Source: DUQU01 sp964481475
GTDB lineage: Bacteria > Bacillota_I > Bacilli_A > Acholeplasmatales > UBA5453
Reading direction: 5' to 3'
Assembly (NCBI GenBank): GCA_964481475.1
Contig: CAYZTG010000018.1
Location: 1 to 19,231 of the forward strand
Length of the DNA stretch: 19,231 bases
The notes below the pieces were generated by a model. The model did no database searches. It was given only the letters and a program-made list of their open reading frames with translations, and had not been told where the DNA came from. The position numbers and the translations under genes were made by a program. Below, one piece after another: positions 6,515 to 13,373 of the stretch (positions within the stretch are counted from its first letter, which is position 1; the number at the start of each line of letters is the position of its first letter).

Positions 6515-7615
6515 ATGTTATATGCAGGAATAGTCGGTTTACCGAATGTTGGTAAATCAACACTTTTTAACGCTTTGACTAAAAGCGAAGTAATGAGTGG
6601 CAATTTTATGTTTTCAACAACGACAGCTAATATTGGTGTTGTTGAATTAGAAGATACTAGGCTTGATGTTTTAGCAGAGATTCATAAATCTAGAAAAACG
6701 ATTCCCACTTCCTTTGAATTAGTCGATGTACCCGCTTTAGTTAGTGGTTCATCAAGTGGAGAAGGATTAGGAAACCAATTTTTAGTCTCAATTAGAAATG
6801 TTGATGCAATTTGTCATGTCATTAGATGTTTTATTGATGAAAATGTCATCCATGTTAGTGATAAGTTAGATCCTTTAAACGATATTGAGACAATTCAGTT
6901 AGAACTTAACTATGCTGACTTAGATTCAATTCAAAAAAGATTACCTAGACTAGAAAAAAAGGCAAAGTTAGATGCTAATAGTACAGAAAGAAAAGAGTTT
7001 GATATTTTAAAAAGACTTGAAGAAGCATTAGAAAACGATCTGCCTATTAGAAGAGTTCCCTTAACAGAAGATGAAGAAAAAATTATCAAGAGTTATCATT
7101 TTCTTTCCCAAAAGCCGATGCTTTTTATTGCTAATGTTTCCGAAGATGATTTCGCTGATTTAAATAATAATAAATTATATAATGAGATCCTAACAAAAGC
7201 CAAAACAGAAAATGTTGAAGTAATTCCTATTTGTGCTTCACTAGAATATGAGTTAGGCAAGATGGAAAAAGCAGAGCAAGTTCTTTTTCTTGATGAATTA
7301 GGAATTGATGAAAGTGGTATTAGCAAATTAGAAAAAGCGATGTATAAAACATTAGGTTTAAGTACTTTTTTCACTGCTGGTGAAACTCAAACGAAGGCAT
7401 GGACATTTGCTAATGGATTAACAGCGAGAAAGTGTGCAGGAATTATTCATAGTGATTTTGAAAGAGGGTTTATTAGAGCTGAAGTAGTTAATTATGAAGA
7501 CCTTTCTTTTTACGGGAACTACCAAAAATGTAAAGAAGCAGGTAAGGTTCGCTTAGAGGGTAGAGATTACTTAGTGATGGATGGTGATGTCATTGTCTTT
7601 AGATTTAATGTCTAA
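6515..7615 (+). CDS. ychF: YchF/OLA1-family ATPase with altered switch motifs
   Basis: A P-loop NTPase of the Obg-related YchF family. These prefer ATP over GTP and bind ribosomes; their exact role is unsettled. Walker A is GLPNVGKST (8-16). The G4-equivalent motif is NVSE (207-210), the NxxE form typical of YchF in place of NKxD. A coiled-coil insertion (about 125-175) and a C-terminal TGS domain (about 284-366, ending VMDGDVIVFRFNV) complete the fold at the normal 366 residues. Odd: the G3 motif, almost always DIAGLVKGAS, reads DVPALVSGSS (71-80), so the DxxG glycine is Ala74. The switch I region, usually PFCTIEPN, reads MFSTTTAN (32-39). The gene sits between ftsZ and yggS, where other Gram-positives have none. 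GAGGAG (6500-6505) sets the start. A start-stop ATGTAA directly precedes the ATG. Confidence 0.93.
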   Translation: MLYAGIVGLPNVGKSTLFNALTKSEVMSGNFMFSTTTANIGVVELEDTRLDVLAEIHKSRKTIPTSFELVDVPALVSGSSSGEGLGNQFLVSIRNVDAICHVIRCFIDENVIHVSDKLDPLNDIETIQLELNYADLDSIQKRLPRLEKKAKLDANSTERKEFDILKRLEEALENDLPIRRVPLTEDEEKIIKSYHFLSQKPMLFIANVSEDDFADLNNNKLYNEILTKAKTENVEVIPICASLEYELGKMEKAEQVLFLDELGIDESGISKLEKAMYKTLGLSTFFTAGETQTKAWTFANGLTARKCAGIIHSDFERGFIRAEVVNYEDLSFYGNYQKCKEAGKVRLEGRDYLVMDGDVIVFRFNV

Positions 7616-8228
7616 TATAAAAGAAAATGTTTTAAAACTCCATAGAGAAATCAGTAATCATAATGTTACAATAGTGGCCGTTAGTAAAACATATAGTTTA
7701 AGAGAAGTTAGAGAATTATATGATCAAGGAATAACCAATTTTGGAGAAAATAGAGTTGAAGAATTGCTTTCAAAAAAAGAGCAGTTAAGTGATTTAAGGA
7801 TTAATTGGCATTTTGTTGGTAACTTACAATCAAACAAAGTTAAAAAAGTCATTAATAGTATCGATTTTCTTCATTCACTAGATAGATTAAGTGTTGCTAA
7901 AGAAATTAATAAATATCGAGATCAACCTTTGCGCTGCTTCATTCAAGTAAATATTTCTCAGGAAGAATCAAAATCAGGAATAAAACTATCTGAATTACCA
8001 TCTTTTATTAATAGTTTAAAAAAATATGATAAAATATTAGTAGTAGGCTTTATGACGATGGGAGTTATTAATGATTTAGTTAAAACTGAAGAAGTATTTA
8101 AGCAATTAACTAAGTTAACTGAAACTATCCCATATAAAGAACTTTCCATGGGAATGAGTGATGATTATCAACTAGCAATTAAACATGGAGCAACTTTTAT
8201 TAGAATTGGCAGAATGCTTGTGAGGTAA
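7608..8228 (+). CDS. yggS: YggS/YlmE-family PLP-binding protein
   Basis: A pyridoxal-phosphate homeostasis protein of the YggS/PROSC family, a single-domain fold like the N-terminal half of alanine racemase. It binds PLP but has no firm enzyme activity. VAVSKTYS carries the PLP lysine, Lys27. NFGENRVEELL, WHFVGNLQSNK, QVNISQEESKSGI, GFMTMG and the phosphate-binding LSMGMS and FIRIGRM follow in family order. I chose ATG 7608 because MSNIKENVLKLHREI is the family N terminus; upstream ATGs at 7581 and 7587 would add up to nine residues with no better ribosome site. With this start it is 206 residues, slightly short, and overlaps ychF by 8 bases, implying translational coupling. In many Gram-positives this gene (ylmE) directly precedes sepF, as here. 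Confidence 0.93.
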   Translation: MSNIKENVLKLHREISNHNVTIVAVSKTYSLREVRELYDQGITNFGENRVEELLSKKEQLSDLRINWHFVGNLQSNKVKKVINSIDFLHSLDRLSVAKEINKYRDQPLRCFIQVNISQEESKSGIKLSELPSFINSLKKYDKILVVGFMTMGVINDLVKTEEVFKQLTKLTETIPYKELSMGMSDDYQLAIKHGATFIRIGRMLVR

Positions 8229-8231
8229 AAA

Positions 8232-8582
8232 ATGAAAAAAAGAACTCAAAGAGAAAATTTAGAAAGAAAACTTCCCGAATACAATGATAATCGGTTAAAA
8301 ACTGCTAGTGAAAGAATAATTTTTGATGAAGTTACTAGTGATGACGATAATTATATTGTTGATTTTGCTAAAGAATTAATTATGGGTAAACCTTTAATTT
8401 TAAACTTTAGAGAAATAAATGTTGATGAGGCAAATAAAATAGTTTCGTTTTTGAGTGGTGTAATTTTTGCAATTAATGGTATAATTGAAGAAATTGATGA
8501 TAAAATCTTTTTGTTTGCTCGTAAGCAAGACTTTAAAGATGGTACATTAAAGAAATTTATTGAAGATGTAAAACAACGTTAA
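8232..8582 (+). CDS. sepF: Cell division protein SepF
   Basis: SepF is a ring-forming protein that binds the FtsZ C terminus and can anchor the Z ring to the membrane. The conserved core (DUF552, about 38-100) is visible: a YIVDFAKELIMGKPLILNF strand-helix region, then VDEANKIVSFLSGVIFAINGI and KIFLFARKQ. The N terminus, MKKRTQRENLERKLPEYN, is charged and lacks the clear amphipathic membrane-binding helix (MGxxxKxxxxF type) of Bacillus SepF. Membrane anchoring may therefore differ, or the helix may be weak. At 116 residues it is shorter than the usual ~150. The ribosome site GAGG lies in the last codons of yggS. Only TAA AAA separates the two genes, and they share one frame. ylmG, ylmH and divIVA, which often follow, are absent. 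Confidence 0.92.
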   Translation: MKKRTQRENLERKLPEYNDNRLKTASERIIFDEVTSDDDNYIVDFAKELIMGKPLILNFREINVDEANKIVSFLSGVIFAINGIIEEIDDKIFLFARKQDFKDGTLKKFIEDVKQR

Positions 8583-8588
8583 TTAAAT
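8560..8588 (+). promoter_or_regulatory. Candidate promoter for the ileS T-box leader
   Basis: TTGAAG (8560-8565), 17 bases, then TTAAAT (8583-8588). The predicted start near 8595 falls right at the 5' edge of the T-box Stem I, which is the main reason to favour it. Each box matches consensus at four of six positions. Confidence 0.42.
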
Positions 8589-8590
8589 AA

Positions 8591-8777
8591 TTACGATGAT
8601 GTGGACACGTTTTTATTAAAAAGTTTTTAAAAGAGAATTAGTGGTTGGTGCAAACTAATAAAACTTTAATAAAAATATCACCACTGAGTAATACTAATAA
8701 ATAAGTGCCAAGCATTGCTTGGAAATAAGGTGGTACCGCGGATAATTCGCCCTTAGTTAATTCTAGGAGCGATTTTT
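8591..8777 (+). promoter_or_regulatory. T-box riboswitch, isoleucine specifier, controlling ileS
   Basis: A tRNA-sensing leader. The lower Stem I pair is GTGG (8601-8604) with CCAC (8681-8684). AGAGA (8632-8636) precedes a distal helix ATTAGT (8637-8642) with ACTAAT (8654-8659), whose loop holds the conserved GGTTGGTG. The specifier codon ATC (8677-8679) is followed by A and then by the conserved CTGAGT, so it reads tRNA-Ile(GAU). Stem III is CCAAGC (8708-8713) with GCTTGG (8717-8722). The T-box AAGGTGGTACCGCG (8727-8740) contains TGGT (8731-8734), which pairs with the ACCA end of uncharged tRNA-Ile. In the antiterminator, AAGG pairs with CCTT (8751-8754) and GCG with CGC (8748-8750). No Stem II/IIA-B element is evident between 8690 and 8705. 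Uncharged tRNA-Ile should raise ileS transcription. Confidence 0.93.
8747..8777 (+). terminator. T-box regulated terminator before ileS
   Basis: TCGCCCTTAG (8747-8756) pairs with CTAGGAGCGA (8763-8772), with one mismatch and one G-U, around a 6-base loop, then TTTTT (8773-8777). Its left arm shares 8748-8754 with the antiterminator, so the two structures exclude each other as expected for a T-box switch. Confidence 0.85.
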
Positions 8778-8797
8778 ATTTTAGAAAGGAAAATAAG

Positions 8798-11497
8798 ATG
8801 GAACTAAAAGATACATTATTACTTCCCAAAACTGATTTCCCCATGAGAGGAAATTTGGGAGTAAGAGAGACGGAATTTCAAAAGAAGTGGCATGATTTGA
8901 ATTTATATGAAAGAAACTTGGAGTTAAATAAACATAATAAGTCATTTATTTTACATGATGGCCCACCATATGCAAATGGACCAATTCATATAGGTCATGC
9001 TTTAAATAAAGTAATTAAAGACTTCATAGTTAGATATAAAACTATGCAAGGTTTTTATACGCCGTTTGTTCCAGGGTGGGATACCCATGGTTTACCAATT
9101 GAAACGGCTTTACAAAAAATGGGCATTAATCGAAGAAATTATTCAATTGTTGATTACCGGAGTGAGTGTAAAAAATATGCCTATAAGCAAATTGAGATGC
9201 AAAAAGGTCAGTTTAAACGATTAGGAATATTAGGAGCTTGGGAGACACCTTATATTACTTTAGAAAATAAATACGTAGCTGATCAATTAAGAGTGTTTTC
9301 AAAGATGGTTAGTAAAGGTTTAATTTATAAAGGATTAAAACCAGTTTATTGGTCGCCTGTTAGTGAAACGGCTCTTGCTGAAGCGGAAATTGTTTATAAA
9401 GATGTCGAATCTCCTTCCATTTATGTCGCTTTTAAAGTTGCTGATGGTAAGTTTAAAGATGGTAGTTTTTTAATTTGGACTACAACTCCATGGACTCTTC
9501 CAGCAAACTTAGCTATTTCCGTGCATCCGAGATTAACTTATGTATACTTAAAGTCTGATAAAGGAAACTTTATTGTTTGCGAAAGCCTAGTGGAAAATGT
9601 TACTAATAAACTAGCATTAAATGAAGTGGAAATTTTAGAAAAAATTAAAGGGGAAGAATTAGAAAATCTTAATTATATTCACCCGTTAAATGATAAAGTA
9701 TTACCAGTTATTTTAGGAGAACACGTCTTAGCTGACGAAGGAACTGGTTTAGTCCATACAGCGCCAGGACATGGTATGGAAGACTATCTTGTCGGTCAAA
9801 AGTATAATCTTGATATTTTAGTTCCAGTTGATGATAAAGGCTTTTTTACAGAAGAAGCACTTCAATTTGCCGGTCAATATTACTTAAAGGCAAATCCTTT
9901 AATTATTGAAACATTAAAAGAAAAAGGAGCTTTAATGAAGCTTTCTTATTTTACTCATTCCTATCCTCATGATTGGCGTAGCAATAGCCCGGTTATTTTT
10001 CGGGCAACACCACAGTGGTTTAGTGATATTTCATCAATAAAAGATGATTTACTAAACGCTGTTAATAATGTTAATTGGGTCCAAAGTTGGGGCAAACTAA
10101 GAATTAGTAACATGATTAAAGATCGTCAAGATTGGTGTATTTCCAGACAACGTAATTGGGGAGTACCAATTCCGGTTTTTTATACTGAAGCAGGGAACCC
10201 TATTTTAGATGAAGAAGTGATTAACCATGTTGCTGAGATGATTGAAAACAATGATGGTGATGTTTGGTTTACTTTACCTTCAAAAGCATTATTACCAAAA
10301 GGGTATAGTCATCCGGAAAGTCCAAATGGAATTTTTGAAAAAGAAACAGATACTATGGATGTTTGGTTTGATAGTGGCTCTTCGTATGAAGTTTTAAAAA
10401 GACACAACCTTAGTTACCCCGCAGATCTCTATTCAGAAGGTAGTGATCAATACCGTGGATGGTTTAATTCAAGTTTAACAACTGGTGTTGTAACACATGG
10501 TACAGCTCCTTATAAAACCGTTTTATCACATGGTTTTGTTTTAGATGAAGCAGGAAAAGCAATGAGTAAAAGTGTTGGTAATACAGTTGATCCTGTTAAA
10601 GTTTCTGAGCAAATGGGTGCTGATATTTTACGGTTATGGGTTAGTAGTGTAGATTACTTTCAAGATGTTAAGATTGGTAATGAATCGTTAAAGCAAAATA
10701 GTGAATCTTACCGAAAAATTAGAAATACTTTTAGGTATATGCTCTCCAATTTATTTGATTTTACACCATCACTAAATAAAGTGGAATTTCTAGAAATGGA
10801 TAACTTATCAAAAGTGATGATGGTGAAGTTAGAAGAACTAAAAACAGCTGTTTATGATGCTTATGAAAAATACCGTTTTGATCTAGTAAACCGGTTAATT
10901 ACTAATTATATGACTAATGACTTATCAGCGTATTATTTAGATTATTCTAAGGATATTTTATATGTGGAAGCTAAAAATAGTTTTAAGAGAAGAGTAGCTC
11001 AATCAGTAATTTATCATCATTTAATGACGTTACTAAAATTACTAAATCCTCTCTTACCTCATACAACTAGTGAAGTTTATTGGTTGCTTCCATTTGATCA
11101 TTTAGATGACATCTTCTTAGAAAGAATGGATGATGTTGTTGATTATAATTTCAATTTATTAAATGAATTTGCTGATTTTATGATGATTAGAGATGAAGTA
11201 TTAAAACAATTAGAAATCTTAAGAGAGCAACGTGTAATTGGAAAATCACTAGAAGCATCATTAAAAATACATCTTCCAAACAAAATGTATCAATCCTTAG
11301 AAAAGTTGGCTGCTAATTATGTCCAAGTATTAATGGTTGCAAAGATCGATTTTTTTGAAAGTGATCATTTAGAAGTAGAAGCTACTTTGGCAGATGGTTT
11401 TAAATGTGAAAGATGTTGGAATATTGTTGAAGAGTTAACTGATGGACATGTTTGTAAAAGATGTGAAGGAGTTTTAAATGAAGATTTTAGTCGTTAA
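8798..11497 (+). CDS. ileS: Isoleucyl-tRNA synthetase
   Basis: A class I synthetase that charges tRNA-Ile with isoleucine and edits misactivated valine. PYANGPIHIGHALNK carries the HIGH motif (64-67). The CP1 editing domain shows TTTPWTLPANLA (about 228-239) and HTAPGHGMEDY (about 318-328). DWCISRQRNWGVPIPVF is the conserved region before the second catalytic motif, KAMSKS (587-592), a variant of KMSKS with Ala at the second position. The anticodon-binding helical domain follows. The C terminus keeps an intact zinc knuckle, C870xxC873 and C886xxC889, in contrast to the metal sites lost in tgt and rlmD nearby. At 899 residues it is the bacterial, Bacillus-like length. AGAAAGGA precedes the ATG. 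The last 20 bases overlap surE. Expression is controlled by the T-box upstream. Confidence 0.98.
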   Translation: MELKDTLLLPKTDFPMRGNLGVRETEFQKKWHDLNLYERNLELNKHNKSFILHDGPPYANGPIHIGHALNKVIKDFIVRYKTMQGFYTPFVPGWDTHGLPIETALQKMGINRRNYSIVDYRSECKKYAYKQIEMQKGQFKRLGILGAWETPYITLENKYVADQLRVFSKMVSKGLIYKGLKPVYWSPVSETALAEAEIVYKDVESPSIYVAFKVADGKFKDGSFLIWTTTPWTLPANLAISVHPRLTYVYLKSDKGNFIVCESLVENVTNKLALNEVEILEKIKGEELENLNYIHPLNDKVLPVILGEHVLADEGTGLVHTAPGHGMEDYLVGQKYNLDILVPVDDKGFFTEEALQFAGQYYLKANPLIIETLKEKGALMKLSYFTHSYPHDWRSNSPVIFRATPQWFSDISSIKDDLLNAVNNVNWVQSWGKLRISNMIKDRQDWCISRQRNWGVPIPVFYTEAGNPILDEEVINHVAEMIENNDGDVWFTLPSKALLPKGYSHPESPNGIFEKETDTMDVWFDSGSSYEVLKRHNLSYPADLYSEGSDQYRGWFNSSLTTGVVTHGTAPYKTVLSHGFVLDEAGKAMSKSVGNTVDPVKVSEQMGADILRLWVSSVDYFQDVKIGNESLKQNSESYRKIRNTFRYMLSNLFDFTPSLNKVEFLEMDNLSKVMMVKLEELKTAVYDAYEKYRFDLVNRLITNYMTNDLSAYYLDYSKDILYVEAKNSFKRRVAQSVIYHHLMTLLKLLNPLLPHTTSEVYWLLPFDHLDDIFLERMDDVVDYNFNLLNEFADFMMIRDEVLKQLEILREQRVIGKSLEASLKIHLPNKMYQSLEKLAANYVQVLMVAKIDFFESDHLEVEATLADGFKCERCWNIVEELTDGHVCKRCEGVLNEDFSR

Positions 11498-12215
11498 TGA
11501 TGATGGTTATCAGGCTGAAGGACTAAAAATACTCTTAGATATTATTAAAGATTTAGGAGATATTTATGTTATTGCTCCCAAAGAACATAAGTCAGGAATG
11601 TCTAGTGCAATTACGATTAGAAAGTATTTAGAAGTACAAGAAATAGCAATGGCTAATACTAAAAAAGCATACTATGTTGATGGAATGCCTGCTGATTGTA
11701 CAAGAATTAGTGGTGAACTTTTCAAAGATATTAAGTTTGATTTTTTAATTTCTGGAATAAATGAAGGTGCTAATGTTGGTTCAAACATAATGCATTCAGG
11801 GACAATTGGAGCGGCAGTTGAGGCTTTACATTTTGACTTACCGGCAATTGCGGTTAGTGCGCCCTATTTAAAATATGAAAATGCCAAGAAGTATACTAAA
11901 GGCATTATTGAAGTTATTTTAGAAAGTAAGTTATTATCTCCTCATTATTTATTAAATATTAATTTTCCAGACAGTGATACTAAGCCCAAAGGTCTTTATT
12001 TCTCAAGTCAGTCAATTAATTACGAATTAAACAAATTTGAGAAAAAGGGCAATTTGTTCTTGCCAATTTATAAAAGAAAAGAAGACTTAGATGAGTTAAG
12101 TGATGTTTATGGCTATTTTAATAATTATATAACAATTACCCCAATCTTGAGATCACAAGATGATCTAAGGCTAACGAAAGAATTAAATAATAGAAAAATT
12201 GATTTTAATATTTGA
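11478..12215 (+). CDS. surE: 5'-nucleotidase / survival protein SurE
   Basis: SurE is a divalent-metal-dependent phosphatase acting on nucleoside 5'- and 3'-monophosphates, in the cytosol. The metal-binding residues are present: Asp8 and Asp9 (VNDDGYQAEG), Ser39 (APKEHKSGMS) and Asn95 (ISGINEGANVG). The GMPADCTR (69-76) and SGTIGAAVEAL (107-117) stretches are family signatures. The usual RSGASxxLT form is SGMSSAIT here, a mild change. At 245 residues the length is normal. The gene starts inside the last codons of ileS, out of frame, with AAGGAG 6 bases before the ATG, so it is very likely cotranslated with ileS and under the same T-box. It ends with TGA, the only UGA stop in the window. Read as Trp, the protein would gain just two residues before TAA. 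Confidence 0.95.
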   Translation: MKILVVNDDGYQAEGLKILLDIIKDLGDIYVIAPKEHKSGMSSAITIRKYLEVQEIAMANTKKAYYVDGMPADCTRISGELFKDIKFDFLISGINEGANVGSNIMHSGTIGAAVEALHFDLPAIAVSAPYLKYENAKKYTKGIIEVILESKLLSPHYLLNINFPDSDTKPKGLYFSSQSINYELNKFEKKGNLFLPIYKRKEDLDELSDVYGYFNNYITITPILRSQDDLRLTKELNNRKIDFNI

Positions 12216-12217
12216 TA

Positions 12218-12246
12218 TTAAAGATATTTTTATTATGTGATAAAAT
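12218..12246 (+). promoter_or_regulatory. Candidate promoter for the 12264 gene and the genes after it
   Basis: TAAAAT (12241-12246) is preceded by TGA, as in an extended -10 element. The -35 region TTAAAG (12218-12223) is 17 bases upstream and weak. The predicted start is near 12253, only about 11 bases before the ATG and directly on the AAGGTG ribosome site. It would begin the transcript that can run to yfmH. Confidence 0.4.
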
Positions 12247-12263
12247 ATAAATAAGGTGATTAC

Positions 12264-13112
12264 ATGGAAATGTTTAAGTTGCATTTTTATGAAAAAGTTT
12301 TTTCCTTTTTTCAAGATATTCCTGAGGCAACAATTTTGCCAACGAATGAAAATGATTTAGAGGTTAAGATTCTTTACCGGCTTCCAGTAGTAAATTTAGA
12401 AGCTTATTTTATCATCTCAAAAAAGTCAACAGTACAAGAGATTTATAAATTAAGTCCACAGTTTTTGGATGTTAATTTTCGTTTTGAATTATCATTATTA
12501 ACACCAAGTTTTAATGCAAACTTAATTTTTGATGTTGTTGAGAGGTTAGTTAGAGCATTTGATTTTTATTATTTTAATTCACTTTTAGAAGATGTGATGC
12601 CTTATAAAAAAGAAGTTGTTTTAAGAACTTTTGAAATTGGCAAGTTAGCTTTTAAAGAAAAGCATCAGTATGAGTTGACAAATTATTATTACTATCCAGA
12701 AAGTAAGTTAAATGATTGTTTAAAATATGTCTATGAGCAATATGAACTTCATCGTTTTTACAAAGAACAAGAAGTTATTGTTCCAAACTATAAAATCGTT
12801 AAAGATGAGAATGATCAAATTTACTTTACTATCGAGTGGAGAGAAAATACAAAGACTTTATTTCCCCCTCATATTCGATATATTTATTACCACTTTGGTA
12901 ATGAAGTTAAATTACTTCCTTATGATGAGGTAATGGCAAAATTAGAAAGGTTCACAATATCAGTTCCAGGATTTATTGAAAACACAAAAGTTATTGACGT
13001 TAAAAATATTAAAAAAGTACACAAAATTGTCAAAAAGTTAAAAGTTACTCCAATAAATTTGAGTTTTAAAAAAGTTTCTTTGGAAAATATTATTGATATT
13101 GCAAAAGGTTAA
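12264..13112 (+). CDS. Protein of unknown function, 282 residues
   Basis: I do not recognise this family. It is a soluble-looking protein rich in Phe, Tyr, Lys and Glu, with no signal peptide, no membrane helix, no P-loop and only one Cys (149). Predicted secondary structure by eye: a helix at the start (LHFYEKVFSFFQ), beta-like strands at 29-55 and 65-85, helices across 85-165 with a run of Tyr (141-144), more strands at 170-215, and a Lys-rich C-terminal part (238-262, four KxxK clusters) that could contact nucleic acid or acidic lipid. AAGGTG 5 bases before ATG 12264 supports this start over ATG 12270. It is followed after 3 bases by a small membrane protein, so the two are probably cotranslated. 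Codon use resembles its neighbours, so recent transfer is not indicated. The gene is very likely real. Confidence 0.82.
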   Translation: MEMFKLHFYEKVFSFFQDIPEATILPTNENDLEVKILYRLPVVNLEAYFIISKKSTVQEIYKLSPQFLDVNFRFELSLLTPSFNANLIFDVVERLVRAFDFYYFNSLLEDVMPYKKEVVLRTFEIGKLAFKEKHQYELTNYYYYPESKLNDCLKYVYEQYELHRFYKEQEVIVPNYKIVKDENDQIYFTIEWRENTKTLFPPHIRYIYYHFGNEVKLLPYDEVMAKLERFTISVPGFIENTKVIDVKNIKKVHKIVKKLKVTPINLSFKKVSLENIIDIAKG

Positions 13113-13115
13113 TTA

Positions 13116-13373
13116 ATGGTTTTATTAAATATTAGTGAGTATTTTCAGCCAGTTGAAATAATTGGAATCTTAGCTGGTGTTGTTGTACTATCGTCCTTTT
13201 TACAAAAAGGGGAAATTAAAATAAGATTACTAAATCTAGTAGGAGCAGTTTTATTTGTTATTTATGGTTTATTAATTAGCAGTTTATCTGTTTGGTTGAT
13301 TAACTTTTTATTAGTTTTAGTTAACATATTTTTTATTTTTAAAAGAAGAGGTGATAAAAATGAACTTAAGTAA
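13116..13373 (+). CDS. Small membrane protein, YgjV-like
   Basis: An 85-residue protein with three hydrophobic segments (about 13-30, 38-55 and 57-75) and a positively charged C terminus (KRRGDKNELK), so the tail is probably cytosolic. The pattern GILAGVVVLSSFLQ, then KIRLLNLVGAVLFVIYGLL and SVWLINFLLVLVN, resembles the small YgjV-type inner-membrane proteins (Imp-YgjV family). The function of that family is not known to me. The ribosome site AAAAGG lies in the last codons of the preceding gene, 3 bases of gap separate them, and the 3' end overlaps deoC by 14 bases. This places it inside one tightly packed transcript. The family call is by pattern memory and should be confirmed with a profile search. 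Confidence 0.75.
   Translation: MVLLNISEYFQPVEIIGILAGVVVLSSFLQKGEIKIRLLNLVGAVLFVIYGLLISSLSVWLINFLLVLVNIFFIFKRRGDKNELK

Noticed and set aside
7581..7607. Upstream start for yggS
   Set aside because: It would add nine residues not typical of the family and give a larger overlap with ychF; ATG 7608 gives the expected N terminus.
12727..12933. 68-residue open frame inside the 282-residue gene, and similar antisense frames across the window
   Set aside because: They are out-of-frame shadows with no ribosome site and no protein-like composition, lying over well-supported genes.
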